Origin: Berberis thunbergii | Taxonomy: Eukaryota; Streptophyta; Magnoliopsida; Ranunculales; Berberidaceae | Direction: 5' to 3' | Length of the DNA: 64,000 bases | Assembly (NCBI GenBank): GCA_003290165.1 | Contig: QNQO01000554.1 | Span: 186,001 to 250,000, forward strand | Position numbers and translations under genes: made by a program | Part shown: one piece after another, positions 34,483 through 46,200 of the stretch | Layout: each line of letters opens with the position of its first letter | How positions within the stretch are numbered: position 1 is the first letter of the stretch | The notes under the pieces: model-generated | The model's database searches: none | Told to the model about the DNA's origin: nothing | Seen by the model: only the letters and a program-made list of their open reading frames with translations

Positions 34483-36177
34483 GGCAACGACTACTTCCCA
34501 CAACCTAAAGTACTGTCTCACACCACCATGTACTTTTTTTTCCTACTAACCCACACCACCCAAAAAATTGTTCTTTGAAAAAAATAGTAATATAAAATAG
34601 GATAACTTTCGATCGACTTAAACCCTGACTTAAACCCCCGAGATTGATTCTCAAGATCACTAAAATTGTAGTACTTTGAGTTATCTAATAAATACAACTT
34701 GAATCACTTGAAAATGTTTTGAAATAAGCAAGTTATGGTCATTTTACTAAAGTTGCGCAAGTTTGTTTCGCAATGAAAATAGGATATTGTCTCTGACTTT
34801 CGGCCAACTTATATACTCGATCGATGTCGACTTTCAACCTCATCAAAACATGAACATTGTAGTAATATGAGTTATCTAATAAACACAATTTTAATCACTT
34901 AAAAATGTTTTGAAATGAGTAAGTTATTCTCATTTTACTAAAGTCACGCAAATCTGTCTCGCAATGAAAATGGGGTAGTGTCACTGACTTTCGGCCAACT
35001 TATGTGCTTGATCAATACTAATTCTCAATTTGATCAAAACACAAAAATTGTAGTACTCTAAGTTATCTAATAAACACAATTTTAATCACTTACAAACGTT
35101 TTGAAATGAGAAAATTATGGCCATTTTACTAAAGTCACGCAAATATGTTCGAAAAAAGTCTACTCGCATTGGGCAATGTGAGGATTGGGTGAAACTTTGC
35201 CTAGACCAATGCAAAGTTTCTCAAAATCCTCACATTGGTTTAGGTGAAGTTTCACCCAATCCTCACATTGCCCAATGCGAACATACTTTTTTTTTTTTTA
35301 CAGATTTGCATGACTTTAGTTAAATGGCTATAACTTTCTCATTTCAAAACGTTTTCAATTGATTCAAATTGTGTTTATTAGATAACGCATAATACTAAAA
35401 TTTTCATGTTTTGATGAGATTGAAAATCGATCTCGATCAACCACATAAGTTGACCGAAAGTCAGGGACACCACCCCGTTTTCATTGAGAGACAGATTTGC
35501 GCGACTTTAGTAAAATGAGAATAACTTGCTCATTTTAAATTATTTTCAAGTGATTCAAATTGTGTTTATTAGATAACTCATAGTATTAAAAATTTTGTAT
35601 TTGATGAGGTTGAGAATTGGTCTCGATCGAGCATATAGGTTGGTCGAAAGTAAGAGATACTATCCCATTTTCATTGCGAGACAGATTTGTGCAATTTTAC
35701 CAAAATGACCATAACTTGCTCACTTCAAAATATTTTCAAGTGATTCAAGTTGTGTTTATTAGATAACTCAGAGTACTACAATTTGTGTGTTTTGATAAAC
35801 TTGAAAATCATTCTTGATCGAGCATATAAGTTGAACCAAAGTAAGGGACAATGCCATGTTTTCAAAGACAAAGAGGGTGAGAGAGGTGACAGAGTGGTGG
35901 TGGTGGTGTTTGAAGGAGAAAAGAGGGAGAAAGGTGGCGGTGGCGAGGTGGTGGTGATGATGCGAGTGATGGCGGGATGATGGATAAGAGATGGAAGGAT
36001 GAGAAGAAGGAAAAAAAATGAAGATAGGGGAAGTGAGCAATTTTTAAAATTTTGAGTTTTTATTGGTGGTATGGAAGAGAAGTGGTGATGTGGGAAATAA
36101 AATAGGCGGTGTGGGAAAGAAAAAATTGATTTGGTAGTGTGGGATAATACTTTAGGTGGTGTGGAGTAGTCGTTGCC
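34483..36177. mobile_element. Mutator-like foldback element, 9-bp TSD
   Basis: Ends GGCAACGACTACT and AGTAGTCGTTGCC. TTCAATAAA flanks it at 34474-34482 and 36178-36186, a 9-bp duplication as made by Mutator transposases. Each arm holds three tandem units of about 190 bp, marked by 'gagttatctaataaacac' at about 34678, 34869 and 35060 and by the complement at about 35378, 35569 and 35759. The arms face each other around a central hairpin. The right arm also has a purine-rich GGTGGT/GAAGG insert at about 35870-36020 without partner. It encodes no transposase. Confidence 0.88.
35166..35279. repeat. Central hairpin of the foldback element
   Basis: TCGCATTGGGCAATGTGAGG at the left faces CCTCACATTGCCCAATGCGA at the right. 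The pairing continues inward through the whole 48-bp arm with few mismatches and leaves an 18-nt loop. A transcript would form a strong stem. Confidence 0.85.
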
Positions 36178-36399
36178 TTCAATAAATGAAATGTAAATTA
36201 TATAGTAATGACATTTAATGGTTAAAGACATACAAGTCATCCATAAATAGAAAAGCGGTGACTTATGTAACAACCATATCATCTTATATTAGTAAAACAA
36301 ATAAATTTTTTTTCTTTCCGAATTTGCATATTGAGACAGTAGTTACAAAATGTGCAAACATTTACAAAATGTACAAAAAGTGCATGCGTGCATCAATCT

Positions 36400-39300
36400 A
36401 ATATGTCAACGACCTCCACCGATTTCTTGATCTTCTTAGTATTTTTGGTATTTAATTTCTTTACCAACACGTCACCAATGTGGAACTGGCAACCAAATAA
36501 ACTTTTCCATGGTATTGCTTTTGAAAATATGCGAGAGGGTCAGGTTGGTAATGTTAAAGACAATGGTGCGTTGGGTGTCATATGGAGCAAGGGAAGTGGG
36601 AACTCTGGGCAAGGTGTGCCATGAAGCATACCCGTATGTTGTTCAAATGTCACGACAGTTGAACATATAAAAAACATGTAGTGTTTTGGTTATCATAACA
36701 TACAAACATATACTAGTAATGGTTCGCAACAAACTCTAACATATCAGGGTCGATCAGCCAATTTCGGTTGTCAATGGAGACCTTGCCTTCTGGAATTGTT
36801 AAACTCACATTCGTGCCACATTCCAAACCACAACTCTTGGTTAATTTCTAGCTCCATTAGTAGTTAATTTCTTACTTGCTTTCAACCATTTTCCTTGTCG
36901 TAACCTATGATATTGCCTATACATCGAAATCCACAATTCCCATCGGCGGGTACATTCTCAATGTTATGAACATAATCTTGAATCCATGACGAAATTTGTT
37001 TCGGGAAATTACTTTTGCACTCGTCTGGCTTTTGCCTTAGTTTATAAACATTTTTTTTTTACGTTTTAGCTCCTCTTTGTTGAGTGTTGGGATATTCATT
37101 ATCCGATGGATTCCTTTTAGTCGACTTTTCATGCTTCAAAACCTTATATTTTTTAAGCATCCCTTTGACGTTCATAGGTTTGGATAGTTCAATCATTATA
37201 GTTGAACCTGAGCAACTCAACTCTAGAAGCTTCATCTTCAACAACAACTGTTAGTCAGGAGTGGATTCATTAAACCTGTGTTTAATAGCGACAACCATTG
37301 GGTCTACAATCACATTCGCAACTTTAGCGATAGCTGATGGAAGTTGTCCATTGGGGGTTAGATACTCTGCCATTTTGATCGATCTCAAATCTTACCGCAA
37401 GTGCACGGTTATCTATTGAGTTAGATAACGGTAAGTACGGGTCGAATCCCACAAAGAAAGCTATAAAATTCGGAAAACTAATCTTCAAATATCTTTTGAA
37501 ACTTAACCTAGTTAGAAAAGAAGTGATTGGTAAAGTGTTTGAAATAAAAATGCAAAGTAAAACCTAAATGTGAAAGTTAGGGTTTTGAATTTATCATCGT
37601 GAGTAAATGACACCATTAGGCCACTATTAGATTAATCTTTTTCAAATTCATTAACACATCCTAAGGTAAATTCTCATCTCACCTTAAGATGAAAAATATG
37701 ACATTATAAGTAAATTGATTTCAAGCTTAAGTATATTAGTAACCTAAGAATCAAATGTGGATTTAAAAGCATACAAGGAATCCATACTTAAATGAAACAC
37801 CAAATATCAAGCAAATCACAATGAAACTTAGACTAATAATATGTAAAACATTGTAAGAAGCTTGTTAGAAAAATTGCAAGTATAGAAACTTATCTAATTT
37901 TGAGCTTAAGAAATAGAAGAATAAAGCATGAATTGAATTCATATGATGAAACACAAAAATCTAACTTACCTCATAGATTCATGATACAATCAAGCTACAA
38001 GACTAATCTAACTACACATAATTTTCTAATACATGAAAATGGAAATAACTAATCTAAAATATAGTCATCTTGGAGCTATCCTCCCATGGGCTCACCCACA
38101 TCCTAAGGTGGGATGTTAGCCAAACATGGTGAGCTCTAGGCCAAACTTCACTCATTTATCTATAAACCACAACTATTTCTCGTTTCAAAGTGTTTTCAAA
38201 GTATTCCCTCAAGTGTGGGGTATTTATAGATGAAATGTGAGACTTGTGTGTAGGGATAATGGGATGAAAGGTAGAGTGTTTGAATGAATTAAGGTGGAGT
38301 GTAAAAATGATGTAGTAAATAATATATGGAATAGTGTAAAAGTGAAGTAAGGTGAAGTGTAAAAGTGAAATAAGATGGAGTGTAAATGTGAGAATGGATA
38401 GTGGAGTTTGTAGAGATTATTTGATTATGATGAAGTTTCCATGTGGATGTCTAAATCTTCAAGTTGATTTTTTCGAGATCTGTAAATGATGATACTTTGT
38501 GGGGTTGACTTCATGGGTTTTTGGGCTTGAAAATCTTTGATCTTTGACAATGCAATGTGAACTTCCAATAGACTTTTCTACTTATTGATTTTAGCCTTAT
38601 TGTGTCACTTTGTGTATGATTTGAGATTGATGTTTAAATTTTTACAAAATACACAAAACACACTTAATGAGATATTTTTATTAGATAATTGGACTTAACA
38701 ATTGTATATTTAGGGGCATAAAATGTCTCACTATGTTTATCACATTTCATGAGCATAATGCAACTCACGAGTGGTTCGAAGCACACATCCACACTTAACA
38801 TGTCATTGCCCACTCATTCATGCATCTGATTCATTTTCAAGAAAAATCAAATCAAAAGGCTCGTGCGTCACAGATCCATGAAGTTTTGAAAAGAATTTCG
38901 ACACATGCTCAATCTTCACATTCATCAAATTTTGTTGAAATTACACTTTAATTTTCATCAATTGGATTTGAATCATGTCATGCATATTTATTCATATATT
39001 AAAAAAATGTGACTTGTAAAATTTTCAATAACTTCTTTGTGCACCTTTAACGCGACTAGTTGTCCATTGGCCACATGCACTCACAGAATACTCCTTATGC
39101 GGATGCCAAACCGTTTGCAAATAATCCAAATACTTCGGGTATGCTGCTCATTTTCTCTAACTCAACAGTGGACTTTTTCCACTTTTTCTCAGTACTTAAT
39201 TTTTACAAATGCAAAAAAGATTCTATAAACTCGTACCAACCCTCATTATCTTCAAAATAATTTTTGCAATTCTTCTCAATATTTGTATTTATGCCATGTG

Positions 39301-39560
39301 GACAACAATCTTCTTGTTCCAAGGAAGACTCACTCAATGACTTTAATCAAACCCAACTCTCCAATCGTGACAAACACGGTTGATAAGTTGTCTAACAAAA
39401 AAATTTCTAATAGTTTTTTCAATGCTCAGACGTACGACTCCTCATTCCAAAAAGAAATAAACGTCAACTTGACACTTACAATCTCAAATAGAGACATCTA
39501 ATAGTGATTGATTTTACATGTGTAATTCATAAGCATCATTGATGAAAATACTTTACTAAT
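36400..39560 (-). pseudogene. Mutator transposase with OTU-protease domain, decayed
   Basis: Read leftward from 39560 in broken frames. A WHPHKEYSVSA block near 39090 fits the late transposase region. CGCVLRTTRELHYAHEMAEY then spans the site of the inserted LTR; it fits the SWIM-type zinc finger (C-x-C..C-x-H) of MuDR-like transposases. A charged linker (37247-37059) with KLLELSC and KKYKVLKHEKSTKRNPSD follows, and then an OTU-like cysteine protease domain with VPADGNCGFRCIG (Asp and Cys of the active site kept) and GYDKENGWKQVR, ending near 36400. Fusions of MULE transposase with an OTU domain are known in plants. Many stops and frameshifts make it non-functional. The solo LTR at 37376-38742 splits it inside the SWIM region. 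Confidence 0.7.
37376..38742. mobile_element. Solo LTR, TSD CATTT
   Basis: 1367 bp, TGATCGATC...GTTTATCA, with CATTT at 37371-37375 and 38743-38747. Near the left end it has the 'accgcaagtgcacggttatc' block known from plant gypsy LTRs. Excising it rejoins the transposase relic. No internal region is left. Confidence 0.88.
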
Positions 39561-39665
39561 TGAATTGACTTTGACACAAGATGCGCCTAAAAATATATTT
39601 ATTGGTGATGTACTTTATCAGGCTCAAAATATAGGGGTGGGGATGTCAAATAGTATTATCGGTGG

Positions 39666-40163
39666 TATAAAAAAGTTGGGGGCATCATAAAATAGCTTCT
39701 CTCCCTCTTTCCTGGACTCGTCTTTGTCAAAAAGAGGGACACGTTGGTCATTCCGACAAACTAGAGGGACTTGTCGTGGCACGTTTTTCGAAAAACAAAC
39801 TCATCGCAGGCAGTATCGGATCTCCCTCTTCTCCTTCCTTTTTGGGGCACTCTAAACGAGCGAACGTCCGTCCTCTTCACACATCGATCTCTCTCCACAT
39901 TCCCTCACTAAGCGGATCGGGGATCTCCATTTCAAAACCTCTATTAAATTCTCTCCTCTTTCGCTTCGCTTTGCTTCACTTCAATTGCGTTTGGTCGGAC
40001 GAACTGGAAAGGTTCGATGAGAATTCGTTCAGGAAATTAGGGCTTGGTTGGTATGAAGGTATGTTGTGGACGAGCTGCTCAGTTGTTGTTGTTGCTGTAG
40101 ATCGGAGATTCTTTGTCATCGACAAGTTTCTGCTGCTGCTGCTGTTCTCTTCTTTGAGTCCAA
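39666..40163 (+). promoter_or_regulatory. Putative TATA box and 5' leader of SABRE
   Basis: TATAAAAA at 39666-39673 is the only good TATA match in the 500 bp before the first coding exon; transcription would start near 39700. The leader is C/T-rich. It holds three upstream ATGs: 40017 (7 codons), 40053 (15 codons) and 40061 (68 codons, overlapping the main start in another frame). Transposon debris ends only about 100 bp upstream. An unrecognised leader intron could remove the uATGs. Confidence 0.45.
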
Positions 40164-40234
40164 ATGGCGCTCTCGCCAGTCAAGTTTCTGCTTCTCTTCT
40201 TCCTCTTTTCTGTCATTGGATGGGTCGTCTTCAT
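40164..40234 (+). CDS. SAB: SABRE exon 1
   Basis: Encodes the start MALSPVKF and the hydrophobic anchor. The donor CAT|GTAAGT is close to consensus. The start is chosen because the peptide matches the family N-terminus and lies in frame with exon 2 (split Ile codon). Confidence 0.88.
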
Positions 40235-43200
40235 GTAAGTCCTCAAACTTCCATAAAATTTTTTTAATACCATTTTCGTTACAATTACCAATCAAATTGT
40301 TCAAACTTTCATCCTTTTTGACATATTTGTTACAATGGTGTTTTTAGTTGATCATATGAAGGTAATTTTGAGTCTTTGATTGAACTAGTAGCTGTAATTA
40401 TTGAAATTTGAAATTTTTATTTGTCTAGTTACGTTTCGTGGAGCTGAAATTGGTAATGTATTGAATTTTATTGAGAGTTTAGTGGATTTAATTGCCTCTT
40501 ATCAGAGTGTACTTTTAAAATTTAAGAAATAAATAAACTATAGTGTAAAGTGTAATGCTCATGATGCGGTACCACAGTAGGAGAAAGCCCAGCAGCTAGA
40601 TATATCTATTCAGAAAGCAAGATCAGAAATACAGTGGCCAGATAGAATTGGTGTAATAGAGCTGTACTTTTCATTAGTATGGTTCTAGTTCTCATACACG
40701 TGAGGTAGTTTGGTTTTATATACATCAACACACTGGGTTTTAGGTTGGGAGAGGTTTATGGAGTTATACCTCCATGTTTATGTTGTTAAATTTAAGGGGT
40801 TATTTGGACATGCCTTCCCAGACTGATTTTGCGTCTCAGACGTACCGCCTCCATGGCTCCAACTGATCAGATAGTAGATGTTAACCACCCCACCTCTCCT
40901 CCTGAAATTGACATATTTTGTTCAATTTTTGTTTTAGGATATGCCCAGGTGATTAAAGGTGGGCATGTAGATAATTATTGAGGATTTTCACGGTGCTTTG
41001 TTGGAGGGTCGTCATATCCTGATGGGATTCTCGTGTAATACAAAGTTATTGATTCTAGGCTTCGGGGAGGAGCTCTTGGTTTTATTTGCAAAGACGACTT
41101 TGAGAAGCCATACGACGGGGTCGACTTGGTTTTTCTCTTTTATCGATTCAGGATAACAGGCTTTAGGCAAAATGGTGCAAGAGGACATCAATATTTTATG
41201 TGCAAATTTCGAAAATAGCCAATAGGAGTGCCAATGGGATTTTTCAGAAGCACCGTGTGCATGAATTTTATAAACAAATGGCCCTTACATGTGAGGATGG
41301 AACATTCATCCCTGAAGAGCTTTCAATGAATGGGAAGAGGGCAAGGCTGTTTTTTTGTTGAAGGCCCCCGGTTGATATCTCCTAGTGGGCATTGAGGATG
41401 GTTGGAATTGCTCTGTCATAAAAAGTGTGAGCTATACCATGTCTTTGTATTATTAGTTTAGGCTGCCGATAGGTGCATGGCAAAAATTTTCAATATTGGT
41501 GGTGTGGAAGAAAGGAATTTCTCCTGAAGTTTCCTTCTTTACTTGGGAAGCCAGTTGTAATTGGTTAGCCATGAGGGACGTGCCACTCCATAGAGGCATG
41601 GAGGTGGATGAGGAATTTCTTATGTGTGGTGGTGGGAGGGAGACTAGGGACCATTTGTTCATTCATTGCAACCTGGCATCTTTTGTTTGTTCTTATCCTG
41701 TGGGATGGATTGGGTAATGCCTGCAAGTTTCACTGAGGTTATGCAACAATGGAGATCCAAAGCTTATTCGAAGGCTAAAAGTAGGGTGGTTTGAAATTTT
41801 ACTTGTGTGGTGGCATGGTTGTTGTGGCAAGAAAGGAATAAGAGGGTTTTAGCAGCAATCTTCTAGTTATAGAGATCTCATTGTGATGGATGTAATGGGG
41901 TTTTCCGTTTTCGTGGTATATTTTTCGTCTCTTTCAAGTGGGTCCATTTCCGAGATTGATTTTGCTCTTGGGAACAATTTACGAGGGCTCAATAAATCGG
42001 GGCAAGTTAGCTTCCGTTTTGTATGCTTTCAATTTCTTTTCAGAATAATTTTCTTTGAATCCATACTTGTTGTTATTTTATTGTTTAGGTGACAAAACTA
42101 CATCCACGAAAGTGTTTTCCTAAAGATATCACAGGTCGTCAACCATAATTGATTTATCCTCTTATCCTTACATCTCAATACCTTCCAATACATATTTGAA
42201 AGTCCTTGCTGCATCTTCCACAAATCTCAAACACATACTTTTCGCAATTTCTCCAACTAATGTTATCTCCAATAAATTTGAACTCAAGATCTTTATTCAC
42301 AACATCTTTCAATAAGCCTTGAAACTCAATACCTCATCAATCATTTTTTTTTTGGCCTCCATACCTCATCAATTGTTTTTTTTCCCTTTCTCATGGAAGA
42401 GATTGTAGTTAGTAACACTAGATAACCTTTCAAAAGAAAGCTTTCAAGAGGGTTTTTTGATTCAAACACAATGGGATGGAGAGAGAGGAAAAAAGAGAGA
42501 GGGAAGAGAAAAGGTAAGGGAGTGGTGGAAAGAGGGGAAAAATAAAATAGGAAAAACCAGATTAGGTAGAATTGGCGGTGGTCAATAGTGGTTTGTGAAG
42601 GAGATGTGGAAGGTGGAAGTTGAGATTTTGCTTATTTCAGTAAAATTTTCTAAACAATCAGAGGTTGTTAGTGACGCATGTGCACCCACACACATGTTAT
42701 AGAGAAGTTCAAATTGTGTTGAGATTGGAAAAAACTATGCAAAAGCCCAATGCTCCCATGGCAAGATCAACATATTCACTTTAAAAATGTATGTTTTAAA
42801 ACTTAGACCATCAGATACTTCTCGAGGCTTGCTTCATGATGCTTGTAACAAGGTTAAGTTTTTGAAGGCCCTCACTTTCCTTTCACATGAGTGAATAATA
42901 ATTGCCCATCACAACTTCATTTCAATATAGCCCAAATTGTAATGTTGGAGTATCTCAGGGGTCGAGCCTATAGTCTAATTAGGCCTGGCAATGTGAGCCA
43001 AAAGTTTTGTTTTTTAAATGTTAAAAAACACTAGGCATAGACCTGTTTACTGGTCTTGTTTAACATCGGTATCAATCTATGCATGCAATTATGACTGTAA
43101 CACATGGAGATATGTATTAGTAGGTCTTGGCGCAATTTACAGATACTTTACCTAATTAAAATGGATATAAGTGGACAAGTGTTGGTTGTAGATGGTGTCT

Positions 43201-46200
43201 TTTTCTTTATATTTAAAATTTTTGGGCGAAGGTTCAAATTTACGAGACGCAATGCATAAAGATATTTCTCTCTTGACACTTATACTTTGACATAAAATAG
43301 TAAATGTAATTTTAATGTTTTACAATAAGTTCCTTTAAAATAAGATATAAAACGCCTAAGCTGTGGCCATGCCTATTCTATCCTAATGATCTTTTTGTGT
43401 GTGTGTGCGGGCGCGCGCGAAAGATCCCTTTAATTATTGGGAGGAACTTTCAGAGAAATCCAAATACACCCCAAACCACTTGAGGTCCTAGTCACTTGAT
43501 CCACCTCATGTGAGATGCTTTCACGAGTATTTAGCTGACAAAGCTAATGTTGTAAAGCTTCTCATTTCAGAACTAAGGGTTAACAGATTTTCAACTAGGC
43601 AAGGATAAGGGGTAAGTATTTACTGTAATTCTCGTTCACATTCTAAGATTGTGTTGAGTTTATATATTATTGAAAATCATGGACTACACGAAAATGTCAT
43701 TGTAGGAGTGTGAGCTCCCCACACAGTCATGGACTAAAAGAAATGGCATTTATAGAAGAGCATGAGCTCTAAACATAGATTTGGTTTCAAGATGAGAAGT
43801 TAAAGGATTCATTATGTGGGCTGGCCATCCTAAAGCAGTGAAGAAGGGTTTTATAATAAAATTCAGTTTCCTCACTTGAATTATGTGAGTTAAAATCCGA
43901 GTGCATTTCCTTACTTTGACGAATGCACATGGTAAGCTCCAAAGATTGTCAATTTAGCTAAGAGATATGACGGTCCCCAACAGATGTAGCTTGTGTGAAA
44001 CGAAAATGAAGACTATTGATCACCTTCTTTTCAAGTGCCATGTCTCCATAGAGGTCTAGCATACTATTTGCAGTGAGGCCAATACTGTAACTCCAAAGTT
44101 TCAAAGTTTCATGCAGATGGCTTCTAGATGACACTAGAATGGTTGCTTAATGAAAGGGCTTTGGCTTTGGAAAAATATTTCTTTTTGCAAGGAATATAGG
44201 TAATTTGGAAGGAGATGAATCATATAATCTTCAGAGATAGGAAGGAGTACAATGGTATTTGTAATGGGATTAAAGCTTTTGTGTGGTCTAGGGTAACACT
44301 TGAGGGCAATTCACAATATTTCCTTTCATACTTGTATGTTTGAATGGGAGAGTGTGCTTTTGTGTAACTAAGCCTTGCTTTATTGTATCTTTTGCCTTGT
44401 GACCCAATTAGTCACTAAGCGTTTTCCTATTCAATATATTGCTCTGTTTTATTGATAAAAAAATAAATAATAAATTTAGGGATTTTTAGAGTTTAGGCTC
44501 ACATTGGCATAATTAGATTTTACGACCCATATACTTCAACATTAGAATGGTTTGGGCTCTACATTCCACAAAGCTGTTAGGCTGAATAGGAATGGCCAAC
44601 ACTAAGTTAACCTCGACACCTCGAGGTAAACTTATGGTTTCTAAGGAACGATCAAACTAAACTAATAAAGTAAAAGTCTGAATTTAAATTTCAATAATGG
44701 AATAACTAGAATTGAAATAACTAAGGGTGTGTGTTTGGTTGCACGGAAAATAAACATGGAAATTGAATTGTTTCTATGAATTCGATTCTGAGGTCTCCCT
44801 CTCGGACTTGAATTTCCATAAGTAATGAGAAAACAGTCTAATGAAAAATCAATTTTCTATCAGGAACTTGACAACCAAACAACGAAAATCTATATAACAG
44901 AGGAGATGAATTCCATTTCCCATGGAAAATGGCTAACCAAACAAACCCTAAAAGGAAAAATAAACCAAAGATAAATTAAACTCTTCATGTAGTATTTTCA
45001 TTCATTCAAAGCCTTGTTACAATGGGGCTCTTACGCCATATTTATAAGTAAATCTAGCTTCATAATCAAGCAACCCTATTCCTTATGGCGGCGCTACCCC
45101 CAATTATGACCTATGGGCTTACTATGACCCAACCCAAGTAATACTTTGAATTGAAACTAAAATAAAAATATTGAATTTAATTGATTGTATTGGCTCGAAT
45201 ATGCCACTTTCTATAATAAACATTAGAAAAATTTAACAATCCTAGATTTTGCTAAAATATTTTGCAATGAATCACAATGTTAATGACTTCAAAATGTTTA
45301 CCTTGTGATGCGGGATTAACTTATTATAAAAACATCTCCAAGAGACTCCTGAAAATCCTCCTTGGTACACATGCAACACTTTTTAGTAAGATTTTTATTT
45401 TATTTTTTTTATTTATTGACTCCAACAACTTCCTTAACCTATATCATGGCACTATACAGTCTAAAGGAGTGCACTCCCTCTCTCCAAAATAAGGAGTGTG
45501 AAAGAGCTCCTTGGTATGTACTTTTGGAGCGCACACTGGTTTTGGTTTTTGAGCCAAACTGAAGTCTTTAAATTAAAAAACTGATTGCAAACTTTGGAAC
45601 TCTTCTCACTTTGGGAATTCGACACTCCACCCACAACCAACAATAAATCATTGATAACCTAGACTTACTGGAAGAAAGCATGGAGCTCACTCAGGATGAA
45701 TGGGCTGCTATAGATTATACTAAAGTGCAGTTGTCCAAATTATTATAGAGGGACTTCATTAGTTGGAAAAGGAAAACCGGAGTGCAGTGGGGCAAGAATG
45801 GGGACCTATGTTCCAAGCACTTTTATATTATTGCTAATCTCAAAAACAACTGTTAATAGAATGATGTGCTCGGTATCAATGGTCTCATTGAACAATAGGA
45901 AGTTGATGACCAGTGATCACATTGTGGCTCACTTCAAAGAGATGTTCAGGGAAAGGGAACCTTGGAGACTTAAGCTAAGTGGGGTAGTGTTCAACACTCT
46001 TGATCTGTTACACTCCTATTACAGAAGCAAAAATCTTAAAAGCAATGCAAGAGTTCAGTTTTGACGTGGCTGCTGGTATTGATGGATTTCCAGTAGAATT
46101 TTTTCTCAAGTGTTGATCCACTATCAAAATGAGTTCCTGGCAGTTATTGAAGAGTTCAATTCAAACTCTTTCCTGGATTGGAGCCTCAACTCTACCGTCA

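Noticed and set aside
34600..35830. Regular repeats that might suggest an array such as CRISPR or a satellite
   Set aside because: The units are about 190 bp, inverted around a centre and bounded by Mutator-type ends; they are arms of one element in plant DNA.
35776..36282. 168-codon minus-strand ORF
   Set aside because: It runs through the low-complexity purine-rich insert and the end of the foldback element; the His/Thr runs come from GGT repeats.
39776..40267. 163-codon open frame over the SABRE start
   Set aside because: It begins with GTG, not ATG, and is out of frame with the conserved SABRE N-terminus. Only its part after the ATG at 40061 is noted as a uORF.
44590..45240. Candidate LTR surrounding the Tourist-like MITE
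   Set aside because: The text has an LTR-like feel, but no TG..CA ends with matching duplication were found.
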